Shown: positions 1 to 8,790 of the stretch, piece after piece
How the letters are laid out: each line of letters starts with the position of its first letter
How positions within the stretch are numbered: the stretch's first letter is position 1
Source: Phocaeicola plebeius DSM 17135
GTDB taxonomy: Bacteria; Bacteroidota; Bacteroidia; Bacteroidales; Bacteroidaceae
Direction of reading: 5' to 3'
Length of the DNA stretch: 64,000 nt
Assembly (NCBI RefSeq): GCF_000187895.1
Contig: NZ_DS990119.1
Span: forward strand, 186,001-250,000
Notes under the pieces: model-generated
What the model saw: only the letters and a program-made list of their open reading frames with translations
Told to the model about the DNA's origin: nothing
The model's database searches: none
Program-made: the position numbers and the translations under genes

Positions 1-1
1 C

Positions 2-658
2 AGTTGGATCAAGCCGGCTGAATCTTTGCGAAGCATTTATCGCAGACGTATAGGAGCATTGGAAAATACGTTTGGCATGCTTACGGTTTCACTGGTTATC
101 AAGCCTCATGTGATGAAGTATTTCAACTGGAACCAGTATGTATACAGACGTGCAGACGTATGGACATTCTATCAGGATACCATTTCTATAAACGGACTTC
201 TGATTACAGCACGTCCGCCGGAGGATGAGAGTGAATACCTGCGGCAGATAGATTTGCTTACTCCGCTGACATGGGATAAATGCATGCGGTGGGCACAGTC
301 TTCCATCGGACACCGGGGACAGGACTATCAGGAAATGAAGCAACGGCTGGCCGATGAATGTATGGAGCTGGCGGCACGTTTTATTCCCAATCTTAAAAAG
401 ATGGTGGAACAGGTTTATGTCAGCACTCCGCTGACCTATCGCGATTACACGGGAACTCCGGAAGGAGCGGCTTATGGGATACGAAAAGACTATCGCAATC
501 CGATGATGACTGTACTTTCTCCACGGACTCCCCTACCCAATCTGCTGCTGACCGGACAAAATCTGGTGTTGCATGGAATACACGGGGTTACGATGACTGC
601 CATGTATACCTGTGCAGAGATACTGGGAAAAGAATATATGTGGAACCAATTAAAATAA
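2..658 (+). CDS. FAD-dependent oxidoreductase (CrtI/retinol-desaturase-like), 3' part
   Basis: Only the C-terminal part is in the window: the reading frame is open from base 2 (agt tgg atc...), so the gene starts upstream; the first in-window start-like codon (TTG at 26) is not a real start. The last ~60 residues carry the pattern of phytoene-desaturase/all-trans-retinol 13,14-reductase-like flavoproteins: a G.R.DY.NPM segment followed by P.PNLLLTGQNLVLHG..G, the FAD-contacting C-terminus. Family call rests on this tail only. It is followed 8 bases later by a FabG-like reductase and a LolA-like carrier, which fits the flavoprotein subunit found in aryl-polyene/flexirubin clusters, where it would act on a polyene or other lipid chain. 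The specific substrate is inferred. Confidence 0.7.
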   Translation, partial: SWIKPAESLRSIYRRRIGALENTFGMLTVSLVIKPHVMKYFNWNQYVYRRADVWTFYQDTISINGLLITARPPEDESEYLRQIDLLTPLTWDKCMRWAQSSIGHRGQDYQEMKQRLADECMELAARFIPNLKKMVEQVYVSTPLTYRDYTGTPEGAAYGIRKDYRNPMMTVLSPRTPLPNLLLTGQNLVLHGIHGVTMTAMYTCAEILGKEYMWNQLK

Positions 659-666
659 TTTGCTTT

Positions 667-1395
667 ATGAAGTATGCATTGGTAACTGGCGGCAGCCGGG
701 GAATCGGGCGTGCCGTATGCGTAAAACTGGCTTGTATGGGCTATTATGTCATCGTTAATTGCGTGAATAATCTGCCTGAGGCTTTGAAAACACTTGAGCT
801 GGTAAGACTGGCAGGACAAGATGGTGAAATCATGATGTTTGATGTAAGTAACGGAGAACAGGTGCGAAAAACAATAGAAGAATGGCAGGATGCTCATCCT
901 GGCTGTTACATAGAAGTATTGGTAAACAATGCCGGTATCAGACGCGATAACATTCTGGCACTTATGCCGCAAGAAGACTGGAATCAGGTGCTTGATATTA
1001 CGCTGAAAGGATTTTACAATGTGACTCAGTTGCTCCTGCCGTCTATGATGCGCCGTAAGTATGGACGTATTGTCAACATGGCAAGTGTCAGTGGCTTGAG
1101 TGGAATACAGGGACAGACCAACTACTCCGCTGCCAAAGGGGGATTGATAGCTGCTACAAAGGCACTGGCTAAGGAAGTGGCCTGCAAGAATATCACGGTC
1201 AATGCGGTAGCTCCCGGCTTTATCAAGACGGACATGGTAGAAGGACTGGACGAGGAAGCCTTACGGAAAACAATTCCGGCCAACCGTTTCGGCACTCCGG
1301 AAGAAGTGGCCGAAGTGGTCGGTTTTCTGGTTTCCAATGTAGCTGGCTATATTACGGGAGATGTGATTTCAATCTGTGGAGGACTTTACACATGA
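667..1395 (+). CDS. 3-oxoacyl-ACP reductase-like SDR (FabG-like)
   Basis: A 242-residue short-chain dehydrogenase, full length for the family. Visible are the Rossmann motif TGGSRGIG (7-14), NNAG (87-90), a catalytic Ser near 140-142 and YSAAK (Y153, K157). The Asn that normally precedes the active site (VNL/TNL) appears as Thr in DITLKG, so the usual N-S-Y-K tetrad looks incomplete. Start chosen at ATG 667, 8 bases after the upstream stop; an in-frame ATG at 640 would overlap that gene and adds no conserved sequence. Expected role: NADPH-dependent reduction of 3-oxoacyl-ACP, here probably dedicated to the secondary lipid made by this operon rather than to primary fatty-acid synthesis. The stop overlaps the next start (ATGA), so the two are translationally coupled. 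Confidence 0.85.
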   Translation: MKYALVTGGSRGIGRAVCVKLACMGYYVIVNCVNNLPEALKTLELVRLAGQDGEIMMFDVSNGEQVRKTIEEWQDAHPGCYIEVLVNNAGIRRDNILALMPQEDWNQVLDITLKGFYNVTQLLLPSMMRRKYGRIVNMASVSGLSGIQGQTNYSAAKGGLIAATKALAKEVACKNITVNAVAPGFIKTDMVEGLDEEALRKTIPANRFGTPEEVAEVVGFLVSNVAGYITGDVISICGGLYT

Positions 1396-1985
1396 GGAAA
1401 GGAATCTGTAAATATATCGTATGGCAGTTCGTGCTTATATTCTCCGTTACGAGGGTGTTTGCCCAGTCGGATGTGACAACATTCAAAGCCGATGTGACCC
1501 GTACCAGCCATAATGTCCTTCTGGTAAAAGATGCCACGGCTGAGGGGCATTTTTATTTCCAGCGTCCGGATAAAATCTGTATGATTTTCAATGACCGGAA
1601 AGACATGTTGCTCATGAACGGCACTACCTATGTCATGGTGGAAAAAGGGAAAAAGCAAGTGGCCAAAGGAAAGATGCAAGAACTGTTTGGTGTATTGCAA
1701 AAGGTTTTACAAGCCGTGATTTGTCAGACTGCGTTACCCGATATGGCCGGACATTCAGACATTCAGGTAAGCCGTCAAGGTCAGGTCATCCAGATTGTGC
1801 CGACCTTGGATGCAAAGGCCCGGAAAAGAATGCCGTTCACATCTTTTGAACTGACCCTCGATGCACGGACACATAAGCTCAAGACTTTACGCATCAATGA
1901 GAAGGGAGAAAATTATGTCGTCTATGATTTATCCGGATATGTGCAGAACGGCAGTCTGGATAGTGCAGTCTTTAATATAAACTGA
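1392..1985 (+). CDS. LolA-like outer-membrane lipoprotein carrier
   Basis: A 197-residue exported protein: a signal peptide ends near FAQ (24-25), then a sequence compatible with the LolA/LolB-type half-barrel (F.ADVTRTSHNVLLV, GHFYFQRPDKICMIF, LLMNGTTYVMVEKGK, and late F.LTLDARTHKLKTLRINEKGEN). LolA-like periplasmic proteins carry lipophilic cargo between inner and outer membrane, and dedicated copies occur in aryl-polyene/flexirubin operons. Its start overlaps the fabG-like stop by four bases and the next gene begins one base after its stop, so it is mid-operon. Cargo is inferred as the operon's lipid product and not lipoproteins in general, because housekeeping lolA is not normally in such a setting. 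Confidence 0.75.
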   Translation: MRKGICKYIVWQFVLIFSVTRVFAQSDVTTFKADVTRTSHNVLLVKDATAEGHFYFQRPDKICMIFNDRKDMLLMNGTTYVMVEKGKKQVAKGKMQELFGVLQKVLQAVICQTALPDMAGHSDIQVSRQGQVIQIVPTLDAKARKRMPFTSFELTLDARTHKLKTLRINEKGENYVVYDLSGYVQNGSLDSAVFNIN

Positions 1986-1986
1986 C

Positions 1987-2421
1987 ATGAAAGAATTGGA
2001 AGATATTTGCCATGTACAGGTGAGGTTCAGTGAGATTGATTCCATGCGCAGAGTGTGGCACGGAACGTATCTCACCTATTTCGAGGATGGAAGAGAATCT
2101 TTTGGAAGACATTATCCGGGTATCGGTTACGCCGACATGCAGCGTGCCGGAATCTATGCACCGGTTTATGACGTAAAAGTAAGATATTACGCCCCTCTTT
2201 TCCTGAATGAGCGAGTGGAGATTCACACACATTATTTGTATAAACTTGGAGCGAGACTGGATTATACTTACCAGGTTTATCGTGAGAGCGATCATACCTT
2301 GTGTGCGGAAGGAAGCACGACTCAGTTGTTTATCGATGCACAGGGAGAGTTAATGACCGAACTTCCTTCCTACTATCAGGACTGGCAGCGGCAATACTTG
2401 TCGCTGGATGAACCACAGTAA
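1987..2421 (+). CDS. Acyl-CoA/acyl-ACP thioesterase, 4HBT hotdog fold
   Basis: A 144-residue single-hotdog protein of the YbgC/4-hydroxybenzoyl-CoA thioesterase family. The N-terminal strand VRFSEID (Asp18, at the position of the YbgC catalytic Asp) leads into VWHGTYLTYFEDGRESF, the equivalent of the usual G.V.H..Y..Y.E..R helix. The central helix and YAPLFLNERVEIHT strand are typical. It would hydrolyse an acyl thioester, probably releasing or editing a chain built by the locus. The gene starts one base after the LolA-like stop. Family assignment is firm; the substrate is not visible. Confidence 0.82.
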   Translation: MKELEDICHVQVRFSEIDSMRRVWHGTYLTYFEDGRESFGRHYPGIGYADMQRAGIYAPVYDVKVRYYAPLFLNERVEIHTHYLYKLGARLDYTYQVYRESDHTLCAEGSTTQLFIDAQGELMTELPSYYQDWQRQYLSLDEPQ

Positions 2422-2444
2422 ATCACATCACAAAATTCTGGGAA

Positions 2445-3473
2445 ATGAAGAAACGTGTGAACGACCTGTTTTTTATAATAGGTCTTGTGGCCGTAGTCAT
2501 TATGTGCTGCTCTTTTGAGGTCAGTTTTTCCCAGCTCTGGCTGGATATCCGGAAAGCCAGCTACTGGCTGGCAGCAATCGTAGGCTTATGGTTCATGCTT
2601 TACACCTTGAACGCACTGGCCTGGAGAGTGATTCTCCGGAGCAACGGCCGTTGCCCGGTCAGATTTGGAAGGCTGGTAAAATATACGGTAACCGGTTTTG
2701 CCTTAAATTCTGTCACTCCAATCGGTCTGCTGGGAGGCGAGGCTTACAAGATTATGTCTGTGTCGCAGTTCATGGACGTGAAAAAAGCGACCTCTTCCGT
2801 CATCCTTTTTTCCATGATGCACATATTCAGCCATTTCTGGTTTTGGCTGACGGCTGTGGGAGTGTATTTTCTGCTGGGCATGAATCACCTGGTACCTTTG
2901 AACGGAGCAATCGCGTGGGGTATGGCTTTTGCGATTCTCTTTTGTAGCGGGGGTATTTACCTTTTTGTGAGAGGTTACAAGTACGGACTGGCGGTGCGCT
3001 TTTTCCGCTTTGTGGCACGTATTCCCGTACTCCGTCGATGGGGAAAACGCTTTGGTGAGAAGCATCATGAAGACCTGCTGAAGATAGATACCCAGATAGC
3101 GGAACTGCACCACCAGAACAAACGGTCGTTCTACGCCAGTTTTTTTCTGGAATATGTAGGAAGACTTCTGCAAAGCCTGGAAATATTTTTTATGCTGATA
3201 TTGTTCGGCATAGACGGAGGTAATGGAGGCTATGGACTTGTATTCTTATACTCTTTTCTGATTCTGGCATTTACCTCTTTGTTTGCCAATTTGCTGGGCT
3301 TCATGCCTATGCAGGTGGGTGGACGTGAAGGAGGGTTCGCCATGTCGGTAATACTGCTGGGCATGAGTGGTGAGATTGGTATTTTTATCGGAATAATCTG
3401 CAGGGTACGCGAGCTTCTCTGGACCCTGACCGGATTGCTGTTAATGAAACTGGAACGAAAATCAAATGAATAA
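2445..3473 (+). CDS. Flippase-like integral membrane protein (LPG_synthase_TM/UPF0104 type)
   Basis: A 342-residue polytopic inner-membrane protein with roughly seven or eight hydrophobic segments and a basic loop around 185-225 (RFGEKHHEDLLKIDTQ). Pattern points: FALNSVTPIGLLGGEAYK near 90 and LGFMPMQVGGREGGFA near 285, the two conserved P..G/G.E signatures of the lysylphosphatidylglycerol-synthase transmembrane family. No C-terminal aminoacyl-transferase domain is present, so this is the stand-alone flippase-like form. In this operon it probably moves or modifies a lipid intermediate. It begins 23 bases after the thioesterase stop and ends five bases before the next start. Confidence 0.75.
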   Translation: MKKRVNDLFFIIGLVAVVIMCCSFEVSFSQLWLDIRKASYWLAAIVGLWFMLYTLNALAWRVILRSNGRCPVRFGRLVKYTVTGFALNSVTPIGLLGGEAYKIMSVSQFMDVKKATSSVILFSMMHIFSHFWFWLTAVGVYFLLGMNHLVPLNGAIAWGMAFAILFCSGGIYLFVRGYKYGLAVRFFRFVARIPVLRRWGKRFGEKHHEDLLKIDTQIAELHHQNKRSFYASFFLEYVGRLLQSLEIFFMLILFGIDGGNGGYGLVFLYSFLILAFTSLFANLLGFMPMQVGGREGGFAMSVILLGMSGEIGIFIGIICRVRELLWTLTGLLLMKLERKSNE

Positions 3474-3478
3474 TCGAT

Positions 3479-4462
3479 ATGAAAAAAGAAGCTGTCAAAT
3501 CAACGTATAAGTCGAATGATACAGAAGAGTGGCTCGACAAAGTGTGGACACGTCCGATTGGATATTTATGGGCCCTTTTCTTCAAACGGCTGCATGTGCA
3601 TCCCAATGTGGTCACCGTGCTGTCCATGATTATTGGGGCAAGTTCTGCCATTTTCTTTGCTCATGGCTCTTACCGCACAGAAGGAACTGAGGGGCTTTTA
3701 TACAATATCATTGCAGTCATCTTGCTGGCATGGGCCAATTTTTACGACAGTGCCGACGGACAGCTGGCTCGTATGACGGGACAGAAGACACGTCTTGGAA
3801 GAATCCTTGACGGGGCTGCCAGCGAGGTATGGTTCATTCCGATTTACCTGAGTCTGGTTTACCGGTTTTATGTACACCATGACCTGGAGTTCAGCTGGCT
3901 GGGCATCGCTCATACGCCGTCCAATGCCTGTATTGCTGCATGGGTCATGCTGGCTGTAGTACTGTATTCCGGATTTGTATGTCACAGCCGTCAGTGCGGT
4001 CTGGCCGATTATTACCGCCAGATTCATCTGTTCTTCCTGAAAGGAGAATCGGGCAGCGAGCTCGATAATGCCGCACAGCAGCAAAAGATATATGATGAAA
4101 CGCCCTGGAAAGGAAATGTGCTCTGGAAACTTTTTCTGAAAACTTATGTCAATTACACCCGGACACAAGAAGCACAGACCCCTCACTTCCAGCATCTGAT
4201 AAACAAAATACGTACCAAATACAAAGGCATGGAGCATGTGCCCTCTTCTTTCCGGGATGAGTTTCGCGCACAGTCACTTCCCCTGATGAAATGGACCAAT
4301 ATCCTTACCTTCAATACACGTGCCATCGTGCTTTACGTCAGTTGTCTGGCAGACCTGCCTTGGCTGTATTTTTGTTTTGAAATCATTGTCATGGGGGGAC
4401 TTTGCAAATACATGCGCCATTGCCATGAGAAATTTTGCCGGCAGCTTTCCTCTAAATTGTAA
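3479..4462 (+). CDS. CDP-alcohol phosphatidyltransferase family protein
   Basis: A 327-residue membrane protein carrying most of the CDP-alcohol phosphotransferase signature: D90-SA-D93-G94-QL-A97-R98, then G107-RIL-D111. The fourth Asp, expected at 115, is Ser, followed by Glu116. In well-studied members the fourth Asp acts as general base, so catalysis would need Glu116 or another residue. Several hydrophobic segments flank the motif. There is a long hydrophilic stretch at about 175-260 that simple phosphatidyltransferases lack. Expected role: transfer of a phospho-alcohol group between CDP-lipid and an alcohol in the inner membrane. Located between the flippase-like gene and the DUF5686 gene of the same operon. 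Confidence 0.75.
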   Translation: MKKEAVKSTYKSNDTEEWLDKVWTRPIGYLWALFFKRLHVHPNVVTVLSMIIGASSAIFFAHGSYRTEGTEGLLYNIIAVILLAWANFYDSADGQLARMTGQKTRLGRILDGAASEVWFIPIYLSLVYRFYVHHDLEFSWLGIAHTPSNACIAAWVMLAVVLYSGFVCHSRQCGLADYYRQIHLFFLKGESGSELDNAAQQQKIYDETPWKGNVLWKLFLKTYVNYTRTQEAQTPHFQHLINKIRTKYKGMEHVPSSFRDEFRAQSLPLMKWTNILTFNTRAIVLYVSCLADLPWLYFCFEIIVMGGLCKYMRHCHEKFCRQLSSKL

Positions 4463-4516
4463 TTTGAAGCAAAGCTTATGCTATAAGCTTTGCAGTGTAA
4501 CATTTATCAGTGTGCA

Positions 4517-7078
4517 ATGAATAAAAAGATTTGTTTTCTGCTTATTTACTCTTTTTTCTTTTTGAAATTTTACGGACAGGATATTACCGTGGAAGGACTG
4601 GTTACAGATTCGGTGACGGGTGAAGGGCTTCCTTATGCTGCCCTGCAGATTAAAGGTACGACTTTGGGAACCGCAACCGATGCAGACGGACATTTCTCGT
4701 TTTCTGTACCGAAAGGAAAGAAAATACTGGTTGTTTCCTATCTGGGGTACGATTCGCGTGAAATGATATTGATTCCCGAAAAGAAATCCCATCTGGAAAT
4801 TTCATTACCTCCCAGTGGCATCCATCTTGGAGAGGTCGTAATCAAGCCCACGAAGGAAAAGTATCGTAAGAAAGATAATCCGGCAGTACGCTTGGTACGT
4901 GAAATCATTGAACGGAAGAAGCTGAACACTCCCTATGCACATGATTACTTCAGTTACGAACGTTATGAAAAGGTGCTTTTTGCCATGAACGAATATACTC
5001 CCAAGCCTCCAAAGAAAGGAAAAAAGGGAAAGTTCAGTTTTGTGGAGGAATTCGTGGATACGCTGAATGACGGAACAACCATTCTTCCCGTGTCGGAAAA
5101 AGAACGGATCGAGACCGTTTATTATCGCCGGCATCCAAAGTCGGAAAAACACGTAGTGAGAGGCAGTCAGTCATCGGGAGTAGATGAAGTGTTTTCACGC
5201 GACGGGGTACAGCAGTTCCTGGGTGAGGCTTTTCGCGAAGTGGACATATTTAAGAATGACATTCCCTTGTTCTTGCAACGCTTTGTGAGTCCGCTTTCCG
5301 GCATCGGCCCTAATTATTACAAATATTACTTGCTGGACACGCTGGCCGTAGAAGGACAAACTTGTGTAGACCTTGGGTTCGTGCCTTTCAACTCAGAGAC
5401 TTTTGGATTTACCGGACACTTGTATGTCACGCTCGATTCAACCTATTTCGTCAAAAAGGCTGTGCTGAACGTGCCGAAAGACATTAACTTGAATTTCGTA
5501 TCGCACATGACGATTGAACAGACTTTTGAGCGGACGGCAGACAGTACCCGTCTGATTACGAAAGATGATATCAAGGTCAACTTTAAGCTGAGTGAGAAAT
5601 CCAAGGGCATGTATGCACGAAGACTGAATATTTACCGCAAGCATTCGTTCGATGTACCCGATGCGGAAACTGCACAGGTATTTGAGGAAAGTGCCCCTAC
5701 CCTTTTTGCGGCCAATGCCTATCGTCAGCCGGATAGTTACTGGAACACGATTCGTCCGCCCGAGGCAGTACGGAAGAATCCGAATTCCGTGAATAACCTG
5801 ATGACCAAGTTACGGTCAGTTCCTGTGTTTTATTTCACGGAAAAGGTTGTCAGCATTCTTGTGTCAGGTTACATACCTACCAATAAGGACCCTCTGAAAA
5901 ACAAGTTCGATCTGGGCCCGATGAACTCTACCTTTAATGGTAATGCCATTGAAGGGGCACGTTTTCGGGTTGGTGGAGGAACCACTCCCGTGCTCCATAA
6001 AAGATGGCTGGCAGACGGGTATATGGCTTACGGTACGAGAGACCAGAAACTCAAATACGACGCACTGGTAGAATATTCATTCAATGACCGAAAAGATTAC
6101 AGACTGGAATTCCCTATCCATTCTCTCCGGCTGGAATATATGTACGACCTGAACAAACTGGGGCAACAGTATATGTACACCAGTAAGGACAACATGATGC
6201 TGGCCATCCGCCGGAAAAAGGACACACGTGCCACCTACCTGCGGAAAGCAGAACTGACTTATACGAGAGAACATTATAATGGAGTGTCGTATGGGGCTGT
6301 CCTCCGTAACCTGCGTGAGTATGCCACACCGTATGCTGAATTTAACCGCTTTGAATCCGACGGCTCTGTAAAACCGGTTACCCGTTATGACCTGACTGCC
6401 CTGGAACTCCGTTTCCGTTATGGAAAGAACGAAAAGTTTTATCAAACCCGTACACAGCGTGTTCCCATTACATACGATGCCCTGATATTCAATTTGAGTC
6501 ACGTGATGGCTAAAAAAGGTTTTCTGGGTTCTTCCTATGATTACCAGCGGACAGATGTAGGCGTACAAAAACGGTTCTGGTTTTCCGCCTTTGGTTATGT
6601 TGATTTTATTGCCAAGGCTGGGAAGGTATGGAGCAAGGTGCCCTATCCTTTACTCATTCTTCCGAACGCCAATCTGACGTACACGATACAGCCTGAAGCA
6701 TATACCAATATGAATGCGCTGGAATTCATGAACGATGAATATGCTTCATGGGATGTGACGTATTATATGAATGGAAATCTGCTCAACCGGATTCCTCTGA
6801 TAAAAAAGCTGAAATGGAGGGAAGTATTTACGTTTAGGGGACTTTGGGGACATCTAACGGACAAGAACAATCCTATGGTCGCTTCCAATAAAGAAGGACT
6901 GTACATGTTTCCTGAAGGAACCTTCATGATGGGAAAGGCACCTTACATGGAAGCGGGAGTAGGTATTGAAAATATTTTCAAATTCTTGCGTATAGATTAC
7001 GTATGGCGCTTGAATTACAGGAACAATCCGGACATTCAGAAATCAGGTATTCGCATGACGATGAAGTTGTCTTTTTAA
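4517..7078 (+). CDS. Outer-membrane protein with carboxypeptidase-like N-domain and DUF5686 barrel
   Basis: From ATG 4517 the protein is 853 residues. A signal peptide runs to about residue 20 (FYGQ), followed by a CarboxypepD_reg-like domain (VEGLVTDSVTGEGLPYAALQIKG..., ending SYLGYDSREM). The rest is a long beta-rich region with the YSFNDR and LRL..Y strands typical of the DUF5686 family, ending in the aromatic outer-membrane terminus MTMKLSF. An in-frame ATG at 4490 was rejected because it would put nine polar residues in front of the signal peptide. DUF5686 proteins are Bacteroidetes outer-membrane proteins of unsettled function; as the last gene of this lipid operon it may insert or anchor the product in the outer membrane (inference). 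Confidence 0.8.
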   Translation: MNKKICFLLIYSFFFLKFYGQDITVEGLVTDSVTGEGLPYAALQIKGTTLGTATDADGHFSFSVPKGKKILVVSYLGYDSREMILIPEKKSHLEISLPPSGIHLGEVVIKPTKEKYRKKDNPAVRLVREIIERKKLNTPYAHDYFSYERYEKVLFAMNEYTPKPPKKGKKGKFSFVEEFVDTLNDGTTILPVSEKERIETVYYRRHPKSEKHVVRGSQSSGVDEVFSRDGVQQFLGEAFREVDIFKNDIPLFLQRFVSPLSGIGPNYYKYYLLDTLAVEGQTCVDLGFVPFNSETFGFTGHLYVTLDSTYFVKKAVLNVPKDINLNFVSHMTIEQTFERTADSTRLITKDDIKVNFKLSEKSKGMYARRLNIYRKHSFDVPDAETAQVFEESAPTLFAANAYRQPDSYWNTIRPPEAVRKNPNSVNNLMTKLRSVPVFYFTEKVVSILVSGYIPTNKDPLKNKFDLGPMNSTFNGNAIEGARFRVGGGTTPVLHKRWLADGYMAYGTRDQKLKYDALVEYSFNDRKDYRLEFPIHSLRLEYMYDLNKLGQQYMYTSKDNMMLAIRRKKDTRATYLRKAELTYTREHYNGVSYGAVLRNLREYATPYAEFNRFESDGSVKPVTRYDLTALELRFRYGKNEKFYQTRTQRVPITYDALIFNLSHVMAKKGFLGSSYDYQRTDVGVQKRFWFSAFGYVDFIAKAGKVWSKVPYPLLILPNANLTYTIQPEAYTNMNALEFMNDEYASWDVTYYMNGNLLNRIPLIKKLKWREVFTFRGLWGHLTDKNNPMVASNKEGLYMFPEGTFMMGKAPYMEAGVGIENIFKFLRIDYVWRLNYRNNPDIQKSGIRMTMKLSF

Positions 7079-7166
7079 GGGAAGTCGTGACTTCATGCAT
7101 GTTTTATAAGCCTCCTTGGCATAATGGAAAAAGAAGCCGCTTCTTTCCAGGTTTTCCCCGTGCGAG

Positions 7167-7225
7167 CCGTACGTTTTCCGGTGCAGAAACATACGGTTTA
7201 CGCAAGGAAAACATACGGTTCTGCA
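7167..7225. repeat. Overlapping inverted and direct repeats after the DUF5686 gene
   Basis: CCGTACGTTTTCC (7167-7179) pairs with GGAAAACATACGG (7206-7218), 12 of 13 positions. TGCAGAA (7182-7188) pairs with TTCTGCA (7219-7225). A 12-base direct repeat AAACATACGGTT lies at 7187-7198 and 7209-7220. The two hairpins are mutually exclusive. No gene is visible in 7079-7303; this is the only structure I see there. It may serve as a terminator or a processing site between two convergent genes, though a clean T-run is absent. Confidence 0.5.
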
Positions 7226-7303
7226 TCGGGAAACATAAAAGGTGAAAAAAGGCTTGCAAATAATCTTCTTTGCTTTTTTACATCATTCTATCAAGAAACC
7301 TGA

Positions 7304-7867
7304 TTATTCTATGTTCCGTATGAATTTGGCCGGTACACCTCCTACTACGGTATTGGCAGGCACGTCTTTCGTTACGACGGCTCCGGCTGCGATGATGGCA
7401 TTGTCGCCAATGGTGACTCCCTGCAGAATGGTGCTGTTAGAGCCTACCCATACGCGTTTTCCCAGTACGATGGGAGCCGGTGTCATGGCCGCACGATTTT
7501 CCGGATTCATGTCGTGATTAAGTGTGGCGAAAACCACGTTGTGCCCAATCAGGCAACCGTCGCCCAGTGTCACTCCACCCTGGTCCTGGAAATGACAGCA
7601 GGCATTGATAAACACATCTTTTCCTATATGGATATTTTTTCCGAAATCCGTATAAAAAGGAGGAAATACCCGGAAAGTGTCGTCTACCGGCCGACCGAAA
7701 AGCTGAGACATCAGTGCCCGGATTTCGTCCATGGTGTGATACGATCCGTTCAGTTCGAATGTGATACGGCGGGCTTCGTCACTCATGCGGTTCAGCAATT
7801 CCATGATTTCGGGTGTGTCAAGCGGTTTACGCATGGCTACGTGAGCCAAAAAATCATTTAGTTCCAT
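7304..7867 (-). CDS. Sugar O-acetyltransferase (maltose/galactoside acetyltransferase family)
   Basis: A 187-residue left-handed beta-helix acetyltransferase. The N-terminal helical cap is followed by the hexapeptide repeats ([60 protein letters not shown]) and the closing [16 protein letters not shown], which is diagnostic of the MAA/LacA/NodL group. The active-site His is in ATLNHDMNP. It transfers acetyl from acetyl-CoA to a sugar hydroxyl in the cytoplasm. It stands alone, convergent with the DUF5686 operon, and has its own upstream region of about 200 bases shared divergently with the SGNH hydrolase gene. Confidence 0.9.
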   Translation of the reverse strand: MELNDFLAHVAMRKPLDTPEIMELLNRMSDEARRITFELNGSYHTMDEIRALMSQLFGRPVDDTFRVFPPFYTDFGKNIHIGKDVFINACCHFQDQGGVTLGDGCLIGHNVVFATLNHDMNPENRAAMTPAPIVLGKRVWVGSNSTILQGVTIGDNAIIAAGAVVTKDVPANTVVGGVPAKFIRNIE

Positions 7868-8034
7868 GTGCTATGTTTTGAAAGGGTTATACAATTTTTA
7901 TTTTACAAAAATATCCTGATTTTTCGGAAAACACGATATACATATTACGGATAATCATACCCCAATTACTTGTATACCGACAAAATGCCCCACTTTTGTA
8001 TCACTTTTTTCTGTTTGTTTTGTTTTTTATCGCG

Positions 8035-8042
8035 TACATTTG
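8035..8042 (+). promoter_or_regulatory. Bacteroidetes -7 box for the SGNH hydrolase gene
   Basis: TACATTTG matches TAnnTTTG, 22 bases before ATG 8065, with TTTG words at 8014-8017 and 8019-8022 as candidate -33 elements. Confidence 0.6.
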
Positions 8043-8064
8043 TAAAAACTTTAAATGACACATC

Positions 8065-8751
8065 ATGAAAAAAACGTATGCAATGCTATTTTCCTTCCTT
8101 TTGGTCTGCACCATGGGATTTTCGCAGACCCGGAAGGCTGTTTCTATCTTAGGAGATTCGTACTCTACTTTCGAGAATTACCTTCAGCCTGATACCAATG
8201 CCGTGTGGTACTTTCAGCAGCCGCGGAAAAACAACGATGTCCGTTCTGTAGACCAGACCTGGTGGTATAAGTTTATTAAGGAAAGCGGATACCGTCTGTG
8301 CGTAAACAATTCTTTCTCGGGTGCAACCATCTGCCACACCGGTTACCGAAAAGAGGATTATTCCGACCGCTCGTTTGTGACACGAATGAACAACCTGGGG
8401 TGTCCGGACCTCATTTTCATTTTTGGAGCAACGAACGACAGCTGGGCCGGGGCTCCCATCGGTGAATACCAGTATGAAAACTGGACGAAAAAAGATTTGT
8501 ACAGCTTCCGTCCGGCCATGGCTTATATGCTGGAACACATGCAGTACCGTTATCCCAACGTGGAGATTTATTTTCTGTTGAACTGCGACCTGAAACCAGA
8601 AATCAATGAGTCTGTAAAGACCATCTGCGCACACTATCACGTGCCTTGCATCGAACTGAAAGGAATCGACAAGCAGGGAGGGCATCCTTCCATAAAAGGT
8701 ATGCAACAAATAAACGAACAGATAAAAGCTTATTTTGCCAGTCGGCAATAA
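8065..8751 (+). CDS. Exported SGNH/GDSL-family hydrolase
   Basis: A 228-residue protein with a signal peptide ending GFSQ (about 21). Block I of the SGNH family is seen as SILGDSYSTF with the nucleophile Ser; block III is FIFGATNDSW with the catalytic-block Asn; the C-terminal GGHPSIKGMQQI supplies His in place of the common DxxH context. Such enzymes are periplasmic or surface esterases, often deacetylating polysaccharides or lipids. The neighbouring divergent acetyltransferase may or may not be functionally related. It is followed by a bidirectional hairpin before lipB. Confidence 0.85.
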   Translation: MKKTYAMLFSFLLVCTMGFSQTRKAVSILGDSYSTFENYLQPDTNAVWYFQQPRKNNDVRSVDQTWWYKFIKESGYRLCVNNSFSGATICHTGYRKEDYSDRSFVTRMNNLGCPDLIFIFGATNDSWAGAPIGEYQYENWTKKDLYSFRPAMAYMLEHMQYRYPNVEIYFLLNCDLKPEINESVKTICAHYHVPCIELKGIDKQGGHPSIKGMQQINEQIKAYFASRQ

Positions 8752-8760
8752 GGAAAAAGA

Positions 8761-8790
8761 AAACGGCTTGACGAATACGTCAGGCCGTTT
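8761..8790. terminator. Bidirectional hairpin between SGNH hydrolase and lipB
   Basis: AAACGGC-TTGACG pairs across a short AATA loop with CGTCA-GGCCGTTT, followed by CTTTT on the plus strand and preceded by A-rich sequence. It overlaps the last codons of lipB, so it can serve both convergent genes. Confidence 0.75.

Noticed and set aside
26..658. Complete 210-residue protein starting at TTG 26
   Set aside because: The frame is open to the window edge and the protein matches only the C-terminus of a much longer flavoprotein.
667..1395. Loss of function of the FabG-like reductase because the tetrad Asn is Thr
   Set aside because: Many SDR enzymes tolerate this position; Ser, Tyr and Lys are intact, so it was noted in the feature only.
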